Shown here one piece after another: positions 1-10,948 of a DNA stretch of 64,000 nt (positions are counted from its first letter, which is position 1; every line of letters starts with the position of its first letter). The translations under genes and the position numbers were made by a program. The notes beneath the pieces were generated by a model. The model ran no database searches, was not told the origin of the DNA, and was given only the letters and a program-made list of their open reading frames with translations. Location: the NCBI RefSeq assembly GCF_010882125.1, contig NZ_JAAGVZ010000018.1, forward strand, positions 1-64,000. Direction: 5' to 3'. This DNA comes from Peribacillus alkalitolerans. GTDB taxonomy: Bacteria > Bacillota > Bacilli > Bacillales > DSM-1321.

Positions 1-97
<97 letters not shown>

Positions 98-104
98 AAG
101 AGAA

Positions 105-134
105 GAAGATCAGCTGAAGAGCTGGTCTTTTTTG
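105..134 (+). terminator. Rho-independent terminator of the rRNA operon
   Basis: The stem GATCAGCT (108-115) and AGCTGGTC (120-127) has one G-U pair and a GAAG loop. It is followed by a run of six T at 128-133, directly downstream of the 5S rRNA. Confidence 0.9.
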
Positions 135-300
135 TTTGTTCTTTTTTAAATAACCGAAAGGTTATCAGAGCCTCGAATGAACAAAGGTCATTAAATGAAA
201 CCCTGAAAACAATATGGCTTTCCTTTTTTCTTCATTTTATCTGTCACTTTCTTCTTTTATCATTCAGAAGGGCCCCTTTATCGTTTACTTTAGTCATAAA

Positions 301-334
301 TACCCTTCACTTTTGAAAATTTACCCTTCACTTT
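301..334. repeat. 13-bp direct repeat, 21-bp period
   Basis: TACCCTTCACTTT occurs at 301-313 and again at 322-334. The 21-bp offset is two helical turns, so both copies face the same side of the DNA. Function unknown; it may be a protein-binding site or chance in AT-rich DNA. Confidence 0.5.
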
Positions 335-469
335 CGGGATTTTTTGCAAAAATACCGTTCCCATGACTATCGTTTTCCACGCAAAATCCACGATATCGTT
401 CACTTATGCTATAAAATAACCTGGGATTGAAAAACTCCTGTCTAACTCTTAAGGTATTTTGAATTCATA

Positions 470-522
470 TTGGAGGGTAACTCTATTTAGAGTGTCCTAC
501 AACCCCAAGAGGCAGGCCTCTT
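470..522. other. Two adjacent hairpins, unassigned
   Basis: An outer pairing of TTGG-AG-GGT (470-478) with ACCCCAA (502-508) encloses a hairpin ACTCT-ATTT-AGAGT (480-493). Directly after it lies the perfect inverted repeat AAGAGGC-AG-GCCTCTT (507-522). No T run follows, so it is not an obvious terminator. The single loop-like GTCCT (494-498) recalls the loops of the Bacillaceae-1 RNA, known near rRNA operons, but the rest does not fit clearly. Confidence 0.3.
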
Positions 523-601
523 AGTTTTGGCTATTTTACGTTTTCCTTCGCTGTAACCAAAAAATCATGATGGTTCGAGGAAGGAAGAAATATTTTTAAA
601 A

Positions 602-617
602 TGAACAATATTGTTCA
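602..617. promoter_or_regulatory. Perfect 16-bp palindrome, operator-like
   Basis: TGAACAATATTGTTCA is a perfect palindrome with no spacer. Its size and TGAAC...GTTCA ends resemble operators of TetR-type repressors, but no regulator or regulated gene is next to it. It may be a relic. Confidence 0.35.
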
Positions 618-857
618 AAAAGAATAAAATTAGTCAATTTAGAGAAAAGGCATTGTTTGATTAATTTCCTTTTATTTATGCAGATAACATACTTCGTTTC
701 ATCTAAAACTTAAGACAAACTCTATAAATGACAATAAAAATCTCCAATAAATTTTTTCATTATCACGTTTCTAAACAGTGTGAATAGGGTAGAAATATAG
801 ATAGATAAATCAAGTTTTTACCAAAAATTACATAATAAAATTGTTGATTCGTCTTTA

Positions 858-886
858 TTGCAAAATGAAATTAATTCACCTATAAT
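858..886 (+). promoter_or_regulatory. Sigma-A type promoter of the ctsR operon
   Basis: A -35 TTGCAA (858-863), a 17-bp spacer and a perfect -10 TATAAT (881-886) lie upstream of ctsR. The CtsR operator begins four bases downstream of the -10. Confidence 0.8.
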
Positions 887-889
887 AAT

Positions 890-906
890 AGTCAAATATA
901 GTCAAA
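890..906 (+). promoter_or_regulatory. CtsR heptad operator
   Basis: AGTCAAA-TAT-AGTCAAA matches the known CtsR consensus (A/G)GTCAAA-NAN-(A/G)GTCAAA exactly; a partial third GTCA follows at 907-910. It covers the start region of the ctsR promoter, so CtsR should repress its own operon until heat or protein stress releases it. Confidence 0.93.
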
Positions 907-969
907 GTCAGACATATGGAATTTTTGACTGTATATTAAATCAAGGATTAATGATTGGAGGAGGGCGAA

Positions 970-1431
970 GTGAAGAACATATCTGATATTATTGAGGGTT
1001 ATTTGAAGCAAGTATTAGATATGAGTGGTAAGGAAATCGTTGAAATTAAGCGAAGTGAGATTGCTGATAAATTTCAATGTGTTCCTTCTCAAATCAATTA
1101 TGTTATCAACACTCGCTTTACTACAGAGAGAGGATATGCTGTGGAAAGTAAACGAGGTGGTGGGGGATATATCCGTATCATGAAGGTAAAGGTGTATGAC
1201 CATGCCCATTTAATTGATCAGCTTATGACACTTACCTCGACCCGAATTGCCCAATCCAGTGCAGAAGATATTATCAATCGGTTAGTCGCCGAAAATATAA
1301 TTAGTAGACGCGAAGCGAAAATGATGGTGAGTGTGATGGATCGCTCCGTTTTGTATATCGACTTGCCAATTCGGGATGAATTAAGGGCGAGAATGTTAAA
1401 GGCGATGCTTGAAACTCTAAAATATAAATAA
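970..1431 (+). CDS. ctsR: Transcriptional repressor CtsR of class III heat-shock genes
   Basis: The 153-residue protein is a dimeric winged-helix repressor that shuts off clp and mcs genes and senses heat. The DNA-binding domain includes IADKFQCVPSQINYVINTRF and the glycine-rich wing ESKRGGGGYIRI. The C-terminal part with REAKMMVSVMDRSVLYIDLP is the dimer region bound by McsB and ClpC. I chose the GTG at 970: GGAGGAGGG at 957-965 is a good Shine-Dalgarno for it, and the protein then begins MKNISDII like its homologues. A TTG at 955 would lie within that Shine-Dalgarno. It is the first gene of a four-gene operon and controls itself. Confidence 0.97.
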   Translation: MKNISDIIEGYLKQVLDMSGKEIVEIKRSEIADKFQCVPSQINYVINTRFTTERGYAVESKRGGGGYIRIMKVKVYDHAHLIDQLMTLTSTRIAQSSAEDIINRLVAENIISRREAKMMVSVMDRSVLYIDLPIRDELRARMLKAMLETLKYK

Positions 1432-1452
1432 CTCTCTATTGGGGTGATTGCG

Positions 1453-2004
1453 ATGATTTGTCAGGAATGTAAAGACAGACCTGCAACCCTTCATTTTACT
1501 AAAATAGTGAATGGTGAAAAAACGGAAGTTCATTTGTGTGAACATTGTGCACAGGGTAAAGGGGATACTTTCTTTATTAATGGAGGATCTGGTTTCTCTA
1601 TTCATGATCTATTAGCGGGTATTTTGAATGTAGAGCCTGCTTTTCACAAAAAATCGAGTACACTCCCTTCTAATAATGAGGTTACTTGTGAAGGGTGTCA
1701 TATGAGTTTTGCTCAGTTTACAAAAGTCGGTCGATTTGGTTGTTCAGAGTGTTATAAGAGCTTTAAGCGACAATTGGATCCTATTCTTAAGAGACTTCAT
1801 GGAGGAAATGTTGTCCATGCAGGGAAAATACCGAAAAGAACAGGAGATGACATTACTTTAAGGAAGAAGCTAGAAAGTTGGAAGAAGCATCTTAAGGAAC
1901 TTATCCAACAAGAAGAATTTGAGAAAGCTGCGGAGTTACGTGACGAGATTCGAGCCCTGGAAAGAGATATTCAACGAACTCTAGAAGGGGGAGGGTTACA
2001 ATGA
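1453..2004 (+). CDS. mcsA: McsA, zinc-finger activator of the McsB arginine kinase
   Basis: McsA (183 aa) activates the protein arginine kinase McsB and helps disable CtsR. Four Cys pairs are visible: CQEC and CEHC near the N terminus, CEGC and CSEC in the middle, fitting two zinc-binding modules. The C terminus ([20 protein letters not shown]) is a UVR-type coiled coil like the one in ClpC. The ATG at 1453 follows GGGGTG and gives the standard MICQEC start; a GTG at 1444 lies inside the ribosome-binding region. The stop overlaps the mcsB start, so the two are probably translationally coupled. Confidence 0.95.
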   Translation: MICQECKDRPATLHFTKIVNGEKTEVHLCEHCAQGKGDTFFINGGSGFSIHDLLAGILNVEPAFHKKSSTLPSNNEVTCEGCHMSFAQFTKVGRFGCSECYKSFKRQLDPILKRLHGGNVVHAGKIPKRTGDDITLRKKLESWKKHLKELIQQEEFEKAAELRDEIRALERDIQRTLEGGGLQ

Positions 2005-3074
2005 GCTTAGAGCGTTTCATAGAAAAAGCAGTTAGCTCTTGGATGAACGGTGAGGGTCCAAATTCAGATATAGTGTTAAGTACTAGAATCCGACTTGCAC
2101 GAAATCTGAAGGATTTTTTATTCCCTACCATTTATAGTCACGAAGAAGCAGGGAAAATCGTCTCTCTTTTAGAGGAAAATATGCGTGAAAATGCTCCTGA
2201 ATTCGGACTATTGGAACCAGTAAAGATGAATAATATTCAGCCACTAGAAAAAAGGGTATTAGTTGAAAAACACTTGATCAGCCCTCATTTAGCAGAACAC
2301 TCTCGGGAAGGTGCATGTTTCCTATCAGAGGACGAAAAAATTAGTCTTATGGTTAATGAAGAGGATCATATACGGATTCAGTGTTTATTATCTGGTTTGC
2401 AGCTTAATGAAGCTCTTACCTTGGCCAATCAAGTGGATGATTGGATTGAACAGCGTTTGGACTACGCTTTTGATGAAAAAAGAGGCTATTTAACTAGTTG
2501 TCCCACGAATGTTGGGACCGGGCTGAGAGCTTCGGTGATGATGCATTTACCAGGGTTAGTGCTTACCCAACAAGTGAATCGACTTATTCCAGCTATTAAT
2601 CAACTAGGTCTTGTTGTAAGAGGTATTTATGGAGAAGGAAGTGAAGCGGAGGGTAATCTCTTCCAAATTTCAAACCAAATGACACTTGGTAAATCCGAAG
2701 AAGATATTATTGAAGACCTGAAAAGTGTAGTTGAACAAATAATTGAGAGAGAAAGATTGGCTAGAGAAGCATTAGTCAAAACATCAAACATACAATTAGA
2801 AGACAGAGTGTTTCGCTCTTTAGGTACTCTTTCCCAGGCAAGGATTATTGAATCTAAAGAGGCAGCAAATTGCTTATCCGATGTTAGACTAGGCATTGAC
2901 TTGGGATATATAAAAGACATTTCCAATACGATTCTAAATGAATTGATGATTTTAACGCAGCCGGGCGTTCTGCAACAATATGCTGGAGGTGCACTAAGGC
3001 CTCATGAGCGCGATGTACGGCGTGCGACATTTATACGAGAAAGATTAAAATTAGAGAATAACAAACAAGAGTAA
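2001..3074 (+). CDS. mcsB: McsB, protein arginine kinase
   Basis: McsB phosphorylates arginine residues on client proteins and on CtsR, marking them for ClpCP degradation. It is 357 residues with a phosphagen-kinase fold. Visible signatures are [10 protein letters not shown] near 27-36, the NEEDHIR segment at 119-125, and the catalytic loop with Cys167 in [10 protein letters not shown]. The RDVRRA motif starting at R337 matches the RDXXRA phosphoarginine-binding pocket that makes the kinase self-stimulating. The ATG overlaps the mcsA stop by four bases. Confidence 0.97.
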   Translation: MSLERFIEKAVSSWMNGEGPNSDIVLSTRIRLARNLKDFLFPTIYSHEEAGKIVSLLEENMRENAPEFGLLEPVKMNNIQPLEKRVLVEKHLISPHLAEHSREGACFLSEDEKISLMVNEEDHIRIQCLLSGLQLNEALTLANQVDDWIEQRLDYAFDEKRGYLTSCPTNVGTGLRASVMMHLPGLVLTQQVNRLIPAINQLGLVVRGIYGEGSEAEGNLFQISNQMTLGKSEEDIIEDLKSVVEQIIERERLAREALVKTSNIQLEDRVFRSLGTLSQARIIESKEAANCLSDVRLGIDLGYIKDISNTILNELMILTQPGVLQQYAGGALRPHERDVRRATFIRERLKLENNKQE

Positions 3075-3086
3075 GGAGGAATAAAT

Positions 3087-5525
3087 ATGATGTTTGGTCG
3101 TTTTACTGAAAGAGCCCAGAAGGTTTTAGCGTTAGCACAGGAAGAGGCAATCCGTTTGGGTCATAATAATATTGGTACTGAACATATTTTACTCGGTCTT
3201 GTTAGGGAAGGTGATGGCATCGCTGCTAAGGCATTATATGCTTTAGGATTAGGTGCCGAAAAGATTCAAAAAGAAGTGGAAAATCTAATTGGTAGAGGAC
3301 AAGACACAGCACAAACCATCCACTACACACCGAGAGCGAAAAAAGTGATTGAGCTGTCCATGGATGAAGCAAGAAAATTAGGTCATTCCTATGTAGGGAC
3401 AGAACATATATTACTTGGCTTAATTCGTGAAGGTGAAGGCGTTGCAGCACGAGTGTTGAACAACTTAGGGGTAAGCTTAAACAAAGCTCGTCAACAGGTT
3501 CTACAATTGCTTGGAAGCAATGAGTCAGGTGGACATCAAGGAAACGCTTCTTCTGCTGCTAGCACTCCTACCTTAGATAGTTTAGCTCGTGATTTGACAG
3601 CGATTGCTAGAGAGGGAAGTCTGGACCCGGTTATCGGAAGAAGTAAGGAAATTCAGCGTGTAATCGAAGTATTAAGCAGACGTACAAAAAATAATCCTGT
3701 ATTGATTGGTGAGCCGGGTGTTGGTAAAACTGCCATCGCAGAAGGTCTAGCTCAACAAATTATTAATAATGAAGTGCCTGAAACGCTACGTGATAAGCGT
3801 GTAATGACACTAGATATGGGGACTGTAGTTGCAGGTACTAAATATCGAGGTGAATTTGAGGACCGCTTGAAAAAGGTAATGGATGAAATTCGCGCAGCAG
3901 GAAACATCATTCTATTCATTGATGAGCTCCATACCTTAATTGGTGCTGGTGGAGCAGAAGGTGCAATTGATGCGTCCAACATCCTAAAACCATCCTTAGC
4001 TCGTGGTGAATTACAATGTATCGGTGCAACAACATTGGATGAATACCGCAAATATATCGAGAAGGATGCGGCACTAGAACGTCGCTTCCAACCAATCCAA
4101 GTTGATGAGCCATCCGTTCAGGAATCCATTCAAATACTACAAGGCCTTCGTGATCGTTATGAAGCTCATCACCGTGTATCTATTACCGATGCATCTATTG
4201 AAGCGGCTGTAAAATTATCCGATCGTTATATTTCTGATCGTTTCTTACCAGATAAAGCGATTGATTTAATTGATGAGGCAGGTTCAAAGGTACGATTACG
4301 TTCCTATACAACTCCACCAAACTTGAAAGAGCTTGAAGTGAAGTTGGAAGAAGTTCGTAAGGAAAAGGATGCTGCAGTCCAAAGCCAGGAATTTGAAAAA
4401 GCCGCATCACTTCGGGATTCTGAGCAACGCTTACGTGAGCAGCTCGAAGAAACGAAAAAAACTTGGAAAGAAAAGCAGGGACAAGAAAACAGCGAAGTCA
4501 CTGTGGATGATATTGCTACTGTTGTCTCAAATTGGACCGGTGTACCAGTTACTAAGCTGGCACAAACTGAATCTGAGAAGCTATTGAACATGGAAGAACT
4601 ATTGCATGACCGTGTCATTGGTCAAGATGAAGCTGTTAAAGCTGTAGCGAAAGCAGTGCGTCGTGCAAGAGCAGGGTTGAAGGATCCAAAACGTCCAATC
4701 GGTTCATTTATTTTCTTAGGACCTACTGGGGTTGGGAAAACAGAGCTGGCACGCGCCTTAGCTGAATCCATTTTTGGTGACGAGGATGCCATGATTCGTA
4801 TTGATATGTCAGAGTACATGGAGAAGCATTCGACGTCTAGACTGGTCGGTTCACCTCCAGGTTATGTGGGCTATGAAGAAGGTGGCCAATTAACGGAAAA
4901 GGTTCGTCGTAAACCATACTCTGTCGTACTTCTAGATGAGATTGAAAAGGCACATCCAGATGTGTTCAATATCCTTCTGCAAGTATTAGAAGATGGTAGA
5001 TTGACGGATTCTAAAGGCCGTACAGTGGACTTCAGAAATACAATCTTAATCATGACTTCAAACGTAGGTGCATCTGCCTTGAAACGTAATAAGTATGTAG
5101 GCTTTAACATTCAGGAAGATGGTCAAGACTATAAAGATATGAAAGGGAAAGTGTTGGAAGAACTGAAGAAAGCATTCCGACCAGAGTTCCTGAACCGTAT
5201 TGATGAAATCACAGTCTTCCATGCCCTAGAGAAGAAGCATTTGAAGGAAATCGTTACGTTGATGGCAGACCAGTTGATCAAACGTTTGAAAGAACAGGAA
5301 ATTTATATTGAGCTATCTGAAGCAGCGAAAGAGAAAATCGCTGAAGAAGGTTATGATCCTGAATACGGTGCAAGACCATTGCGCCGTGCAATTCAAAAGC
5401 ATATCGAGGACCAGTTATCAGAAGAATTATTGAAAGGTAACGTGGAAAAAGGTAAGAAGGTTATTATTGATGTGCAGGATGGAGAATTCAAGGTGAGACC
5501 TGCTGAGGAAGCGACTACTTCTTAA
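3087..5525 (+). CDS. clpC: ClpC, AAA+ unfoldase of the ClpCP protease
   Basis: ClpC unfolds arginine-phosphorylated and adaptor-delivered proteins and feeds them to ClpP. The 812-residue protein has two N-terminal Clp repeats (about 1-145). The first AAA+ module has Walker A GEPGVGKT (208-215) and the [12 protein letters not shown] segment. The UVR-type middle coiled coil ([19 protein letters not shown]) binds adaptors, and the second AAA+ module has GPTGVGKT and [21 protein letters not shown] stands just before the ATG. It closes the CtsR operon, since a strong terminator follows. No key residue is missing. Confidence 0.98.
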   Translation: MMFGRFTERAQKVLALAQEEAIRLGHNNIGTEHILLGLVREGDGIAAKALYALGLGAEKIQKEVENLIGRGQDTAQTIHYTPRAKKVIELSMDEARKLGHSYVGTEHILLGLIREGEGVAARVLNNLGVSLNKARQQVLQLLGSNESGGHQGNASSAASTPTLDSLARDLTAIAREGSLDPVIGRSKEIQRVIEVLSRRTKNNPVLIGEPGVGKTAIAEGLAQQIINNEVPETLRDKRVMTLDMGTVVAGTKYRGEFEDRLKKVMDEIRAAGNIILFIDELHTLIGAGGAEGAIDASNILKPSLARGELQCIGATTLDEYRKYIEKDAALERRFQPIQVDEPSVQESIQILQGLRDRYEAHHRVSITDASIEAAVKLSDRYISDRFLPDKAIDLIDEAGSKVRLRSYTTPPNLKELEVKLEEVRKEKDAAVQSQEFEKAASLRDSEQRLREQLEETKKTWKEKQGQENSEVTVDDIATVVSNWTGVPVTKLAQTESEKLLNMEELLHDRVIGQDEAVKAVAKAVRRARAGLKDPKRPIGSFIFLGPTGVGKTELARALAESIFGDEDAMIRIDMSEYMEKHSTSRLVGSPPGYVGYEEGGQLTEKVRRKPYSVVLLDEIEKAHPDVFNILLQVLEDGRLTDSKGRTVDFRNTILIMTSNVGASALKRNKYVGFNIQEDGQDYKDMKGKVLEELKKAFRPEFLNRIDEITVFHALEKKHLKEIVTLMADQLIKRLKEQEIYIELSEAAKEKIAEEGYDPEYGARPLRRAIQKHIEDQLSEELLKGNVEKGKKVIIDVQDGEFKVRPAEEATTS

Positions 5526-5547
5526 TTAGAAATATTAGTTCAATCCA

Positions 5548-5575
5548 CTCGGCTGTTTTTACAGCCGAGTTTTGC
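5548..5575 (+). terminator. Terminator of the ctsR-clpC operon
   Basis: The perfect 9-bp stem CTCGGCTGT (5548-5556) / ACAGCCGAG (5561-5569) has a TTTT loop and is followed by TTTTG. Confidence 0.92.
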
Positions 5576-5685
5576 TTATTAAATAGAAATTTATTTGAAC
5601 CTTTCCAAAAGTGGAAGGATAAGACACCACTAATCTATAATTTTACACATAAGAAATATGATTCTTTTACATAGAAGGAGTAGTC

Positions 5686-7071
5686 ATGGTAAAGAAAAAA
5701 ACAAAGTTTATTTGCCAATCATGTGGATATGAGTCTCCTAAATGGATGGGGAAATGTCCAGGTTGCGGAGATTGGAATAAGATGGTTGAAGAAACGGAGG
5801 TCATTAAGCCTGCAAGAAGAGGCGCCTTCGCTCATAGTGATACAGGGAAGCTTGGTATTAAACAAAAGGCCACACCCATTACGGCAATTGAAACATCTCA
5901 AGAACCAAGAATGCATACCGACCTAAAAGAACTGAATCGTGCATTAGGTGGAGGAATTGTAAATGGTTCGCTTGTTTTAATTGGAGGAGATCCGGGTATT
6001 GGGAAATCAACCTTGCTTTTACAAGTATCTGCCCAAATGGCACAAAAACAGCAAAAAGTACTCTATATTTCTGGGGAAGAATCCGTTAAACAAACCAAGC
6101 TACGAGCAGACAGACTGGGGACTGTATCCGACCATTTATATGTCTATTCAGAGACAGATATGGATTTCATTGAACAAGCGATTACGGATGTCGAACCCAA
6201 ACTGGTCATTATCGACTCCATTCAAACTGTTTTCCAACCGGAAGTTACCTCTGCGCCTGGAAGTGTGTCTCAAGTGAGGGAATGTACGGCCACTCTAATG
6301 AGGATTGCGAAAACAAGAGGTATTGCAATCTTTATCGTTGGACATGTTACGAAAGAAGGCGCAATTGCAGGACCGAGATTGCTAGAACATATGGTGGATA
6401 CCGTCCTATATTTTGAAGGAGAAAGGCACCATACATATCGAATTTTACGAGCTGTAAAGAATAGATTCGGTTCTACAAATGAAATGGGCATTTTTGAAAT
6501 GAAGGAAAATGGCTTAGAGGAAGTGGAGAACCCTTCAGAGATATTCCTAGAGGAACGCTCACAAGGCGCTTCGGGTTCAACCGTCGTGGCATCTATGGAA
6601 GGGACTAGGCCAGTCTTGGTAGAAATCCAAGCCTTAATATCACCAACCAGTTTTGGTAACCCTAGAAGGATGGCGACTGGAATTGACCATAACCGCGTTC
6701 CGCTCCTTATGGCCGTATTGGAAAAAAGAGTAGGGCTTTTGCTTCAGAATCAAGACGCGTATTTAAAAGTTGCGGGCGGGGTAAAGCTAGATGAACCTGC
6801 GATTGATTTGGCCATCGCGGTTAGTATAGCATCTAGTTTCCGGGATAAACCTACAAGGCCTACGGATTGTATTATTGGGGAAGTGGGTCTGACGGGGGAA
6901 GTGAGACGTGTTTCCAGGATAGAGCAAAGGGTTCAGGAAGCGGCTAAGTTAGGGTTTGAACGGGTGATTCTTCCTGCTAATAACCTTGGGGGTTGGAATG
7001 AACCAAAGGGTGTAGAGCTTGTAGGGGTTTCCACAGTTGCTGAGGCATTAATGTTTACTTTAGGAGGATAA
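5686..7071 (+). CDS. radA: RadA/Sms, DNA repair branch-migration ATPase
   Basis: RadA is a RecA-like hexameric ATPase that processes recombination intermediates. The 461-residue protein begins with a C4 zinc finger (C10, C13, C24, C27). Walker A is GDPGIGKST at 101-109, the RadA-specific KNRFG motif is at 258-262, and a Lon-protease-like C-terminal domain carries [12 protein letters not shown]. The ATG follows GAAGGAG. About 110 bases separate it from the clpC terminator; a TATAAT at 5636-5641 might be a -10, but I see no good -35. disA starts two bases after its stop. Confidence 0.97.
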   Translation: MVKKKTKFICQSCGYESPKWMGKCPGCGDWNKMVEETEVIKPARRGAFAHSDTGKLGIKQKATPITAIETSQEPRMHTDLKELNRALGGGIVNGSLVLIGGDPGIGKSTLLLQVSAQMAQKQQKVLYISGEESVKQTKLRADRLGTVSDHLYVYSETDMDFIEQAITDVEPKLVIIDSIQTVFQPEVTSAPGSVSQVRECTATLMRIAKTRGIAIFIVGHVTKEGAIAGPRLLEHMVDTVLYFEGERHHTYRILRAVKNRFGSTNEMGIFEMKENGLEEVENPSEIFLEERSQGASGSTVVASMEGTRPVLVEIQALISPTSFGNPRRMATGIDHNRVPLLMAVLEKRVGLLLQNQDAYLKVAGGVKLDEPAIDLAIAVSIASSFRDKPTRPTDCIIGEVGLTGEVRRVSRIEQRVQEAAKLGFERVILPANNLGGWNEPKGVELVGVSTVAEALMFTLGG

Positions 7072-7072
7072 T

Positions 7073-8119
7073 ATGACTGATAGAAGAACAGATAAAGCCA
7101 AATCTGACATTTTACAGCTTGTTTCTCCAGGAACACCTTTAAGGGACGGGATAGACAATGTCCTTCGAGCGAATACAGGGGGGCTTATTGTAGTTGGCTA
7201 TAATGAGAAGGTAAAGGCAATCGTTGATGGTGGTTTCAAGATTGGTTGCCCTTGCACACCTAGTTTCTTATATGAATTAGCGAAAATGGATGGTGCAATC
7301 ATATTGAATGAAACAGGTGAAAAAATTATCCTGGCAAATGCCCAATTAGCTCCAGACCCTGCTATTCCATCGACAGAGACTGGAATGCGTCATCGTACGG
7401 CAGAGCGGGTTGCGAAAGAAACAAGAAGCTTGGTTATTGCCATTTCTCAACGACGCAATGTCATTACTCTATATCAAGGGAATTTCCGTTATGCCTTAAA
7501 GGATATTGGGGTGATCCTAACAAAAGCCAATCAGGCCATTGAGACGTTAGAAAAATACAAGGCGGTTTTACAAGAGAGTATTGACGGTTTAAGTGATTTA
7601 GAATTTGAAGAAATTGTGACATTTTCAGATTTGCTCCAAGTTCTGCAACGTTTTGTTATGTTTTTACGTATTAAAAGTGAGCTCCTTTCTTATTTAACTG
7701 AGCTCGGGATAGAAGGTAGGTTAATTCGGCTTCAAATGATTGAACTTATTTCATCATTGGAAAAAGAAGAGGAGCTGATAATTCGAGATTATGCACAAGG
7801 ACAAGTAAAAGAAGTAAAGAACAAGTTACAGGAATTATCGCAACAGGAATTCATCGAGGATACTACTTTGCTTAAGGTAATGGGGTATACAGGCTATGTT
7901 CATTTAGATGAGTCTATTACTCCACGAGGTTATCGAATGCTACATAAAATCCCTCGATTGCCCCATTTAATCATTGAAAATTTAGTAGATCAGTTTAAAA
8001 ACTTCTCGACCATTATTAAGGCATCTGTAGAAGAGCTTGATGATGTAGAGGGGATTGGGGAAGTAAGGGCAAAAAAAATAAAAGAAGGTTTGCGTCAACT
8101 TAAAAATCAGTTGAAATAA
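7073..8119 (+). CDS. disA: DisA, DNA-scanning diadenylate cyclase
   Basis: DisA makes cyclic di-AMP from two ATP while scanning DNA, and stops synthesis at branched or damaged sites. The 348-residue protein shows the catalytic DGA (73-75) and RHR (106-108) motifs of the DAC domain, a helical linker, and a C-terminal helix-hairpin-helix segment ([18 protein letters not shown]) for branched DNA. AGGAGG at the radA end serves as its ribosome-binding site, and the one-base gap to radA suggests cotranscription of this repair pair. Confidence 0.97.
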   Translation: MTDRRTDKAKSDILQLVSPGTPLRDGIDNVLRANTGGLIVVGYNEKVKAIVDGGFKIGCPCTPSFLYELAKMDGAIILNETGEKIILANAQLAPDPAIPSTETGMRHRTAERVAKETRSLVIAISQRRNVITLYQGNFRYALKDIGVILTKANQAIETLEKYKAVLQESIDGLSDLEFEEIVTFSDLLQVLQRFVMFLRIKSELLSYLTELGIEGRLIRLQMIELISSLEKEEELIIRDYAQGQVKEVKNKLQELSQQEFIEDTTLLKVMGYTGYVHLDESITPRGYRMLHKIPRLPHLIIENLVDQFKNFSTIIKASVEELDDVEGIGEVRAKKIKEGLRQLKNQLK

Positions 8120-8294
8120 GGGGAAATTTGTCGGTTTTTGACTAGTAATGGACATTCGTTGACACCTCTATTAACAGAATGCTAGCCTTATCATATAGAG
8201 CATTTTAAATGTGTTTTGTGAATTTAAATAATTTATGCTTGGACAACGATTTGATGTCATATTGATTATTTATTACAAAAATAGTAGTAGTAGG

Positions 8295-8321
8295 TTTCAA
8301 TTTCGAGAATTTGTTTATAAT
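8295..8321 (+). promoter_or_regulatory. Possible promoter before yacL
   Basis: A perfect -10 TATAAT lies at 8316-8321, with TTTCAA at 8295-8300 as a weak -35 at a short 15-bp spacing. It sits just upstream of the yacL ribosome-binding site. Confidence 0.35.
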
Positions 8322-8344
8322 GAGTAAAAAAAGGAGGTGAAAGG

Positions 8345-9436
8345 ATGTTAAAACGGATTATTCAAGCATGCTTTCTAATCGTCGGGGGAACATTAGGTAT
8401 TTTCCTATTACCCGAATTATTGATTTTAATCAACGCTGATGATCTTGCATTTATTAACAATCCTTATGTAACGGCCATTTTAGGTGCAATCATATTTTAT
8501 CTTTTAACTTTTTGGTCAATTGATTATGTGGTGAATTTTATGAAATGGATAGAGGAGCTGCTCGTTAAGGCTCCGATTACTGACATTATTTTTGGAAGCG
8601 TTGGTTTGCTTGTCGGACTTTTCGTTGCTTTTTTGATTGGTTATGCTCTAAATGCTATTCAAGTCCCTATCGTCAACACTGTCGCTCCAATCCTATTAAC
8701 CTTATTGTTTGGTTATTTAGGGTATCAAGTGGGTTTCAAAAAACGTGATGAATTGTTACATCTTTTTTCTAAAAGCAATAAGAAAAAAGGATTTGAGTCA
8801 GAGGATGAAAGTAAGGATCTTGTAAAAACCTCCTATAAGATTTTGGATACTAGCGTCATTATTGATGGGAGAATCGCTGATATCTGCCAAACTGGCTTCA
8901 TTGAAGGTTCGATTGTCATTCCTCAATTTGTTCTTGAGGAACTCCAGCATATTGCAGATTCTTCGGATGCGTTAAAGCGAACAAGAGGTCGACGTGGCCT
9001 TGATATTCTGAACCGAATTCAAAAAGATTTGACTGTTAAAGTGGAATTTTATGAAGGGAACTTTGATGACATTCAAGAGGTAGATTCTAAACTGGTAAAA
9101 TTGGCTAAGGTCATGGGTGGTATTGTTGTGACGAATGATTTCAATCTGAACAAAGTATGTGAATTCCAAAGTGTGCCAGTCCTGAATATCAATGATCTTG
9201 CAAATGCAGTCAAACCTGTGGTCATTCCGGGAGAAGAAATGCAGGTTCTTGTCATTAAGGACGGTAAGGAACAAAATCAGGGTGTTGCCTATTTAGATGA
9301 CGGAACGATGATTGTAGTTGAGGATGGACGTGACTTCATTGGCAAACAAATCGATGTTCTCGTAACGAGTGTTCTTCAAACATCTGCTGGAAGAATGATT
9401 TTTGCCAAACCCAAGTTATTGGAAAAAGCATTGTAA
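8345..9436 (+). CDS. yacL: YacL, membrane-anchored PIN-TRAM domain protein
   Basis: The 363-residue protein has four predicted membrane helices in the first 130 residues, then a charged linker. A PIN nuclease domain follows, starting at [15 protein letters not shown] (first acidic residue D168), with further acidic sites in [10 protein letters not shown]. The C-terminal TRAM-like domain ends in GRMIFAKP. The family is conserved at this place in Bacillaceae; a membrane-bound nuclease role is inferred from the domains. GGAGGTGA stands just before the ATG. Confidence 0.9.
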   Translation: MLKRIIQACFLIVGGTLGIFLLPELLILINADDLAFINNPYVTAILGAIIFYLLTFWSIDYVVNFMKWIEELLVKAPITDIIFGSVGLLVGLFVAFLIGYALNAIQVPIVNTVAPILLTLLFGYLGYQVGFKKRDELLHLFSKSNKKKGFESEDESKDLVKTSYKILDTSVIIDGRIADICQTGFIEGSIVIPQFVLEELQHIADSSDALKRTRGRRGLDILNRIQKDLTVKVEFYEGNFDDIQEVDSKLVKLAKVMGGIVVTNDFNLNKVCEFQSVPVLNINDLANAVKPVVIPGEEMQVLVIKDGKEQNQGVAYLDDGTMIVVEDGRDFIGKQIDVLVTSVLQTSAGRMIFAKPKLLEKAL

Positions 9437-9447
9437 TTAATTGTTAA

Positions 9448-10637
<1,190 letters not shown>

Positions 10638-10715
10638 TGATATTTTGGGAGGGCCCTTTTCTAAAAGATGTTGTTTTTTAATGGGTTTTATTATAGCAAA
10701 AGGTTAATAAATAGG

Positions 10716-10835
10716 TTGATCGGAGCGGAAGGTGCGAAATCCTCGAAAATGCATTCGCAATGTTTATTCAAGGATGCTCACCTCCTACCCCGTGGAAAGC
10801 GAGCATCCTCTCGCTGTACGAAAACATCCTTTTGG
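10716..10835 (+). repeat. Degenerate Bacillaceae intergenic repeat (GGAGCGGAAG...GGAAAGCGAGC type)
   Basis: The stretch begins TTGATCGGAGCGGAAGGTG (10716-10734) and contains CCCCGTGGAAAGCGAGCAT (10788-10806). Both ends resemble a family of non-coding palindromic repeats scattered through Bacillaceae genomes, whose copies start GGAGCGGAAGG and carry CCCCGCGGAAAGCGAGCG. This copy is diverged and lacks the usual closing GCGGAAATCAA. It fills most of the 311-base gap between ispF and gltX. A 60-codon ORF across it has no protein-like features. The assignment is from memory of the family. Confidence 0.55.
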
Positions 10836-10881
10836 ATAATAAAAACTTAGTGCTTGATATCTTTATTCTATATTAGTGAAA

Positions 10882-10890
10882 TGGTAAAAT
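10882..10890 (+). promoter_or_regulatory. Extended -10 promoter of gltX
   Basis: TGGTAAAAT is a TGN-extended -10 (TAAAAT at 10885-10890). The -35 region has only weak matches. It lies 58 bases before the gltX ATG, downstream of the intergenic repeat. Confidence 0.5.
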
Positions 10891-10948
10891 GATTTAATGT
10901 GTATGTATACATAAATATAGTTAATGATCGCTTAGGAGGCGTAAATAT

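Larger units (their letters stand above)
135..857. other. AT-rich intergenic region without genes
   Basis: About 720 bases separate the rRNA terminator from the ctsR promoter. I see no ORF with family signals and no tRNA. It holds three small structures listed separately: a 13-bp direct repeat, a two-hairpin element and a 16-bp palindrome. The rest looks like unconstrained AT-rich sequence, perhaps the relic of deleted genes. Confidence 0.6.

Noticed and set aside
10668-10850. 60-codon ORF before gltX
   Set aside because: It spans the degenerate intergenic repeat and has no coding signals.
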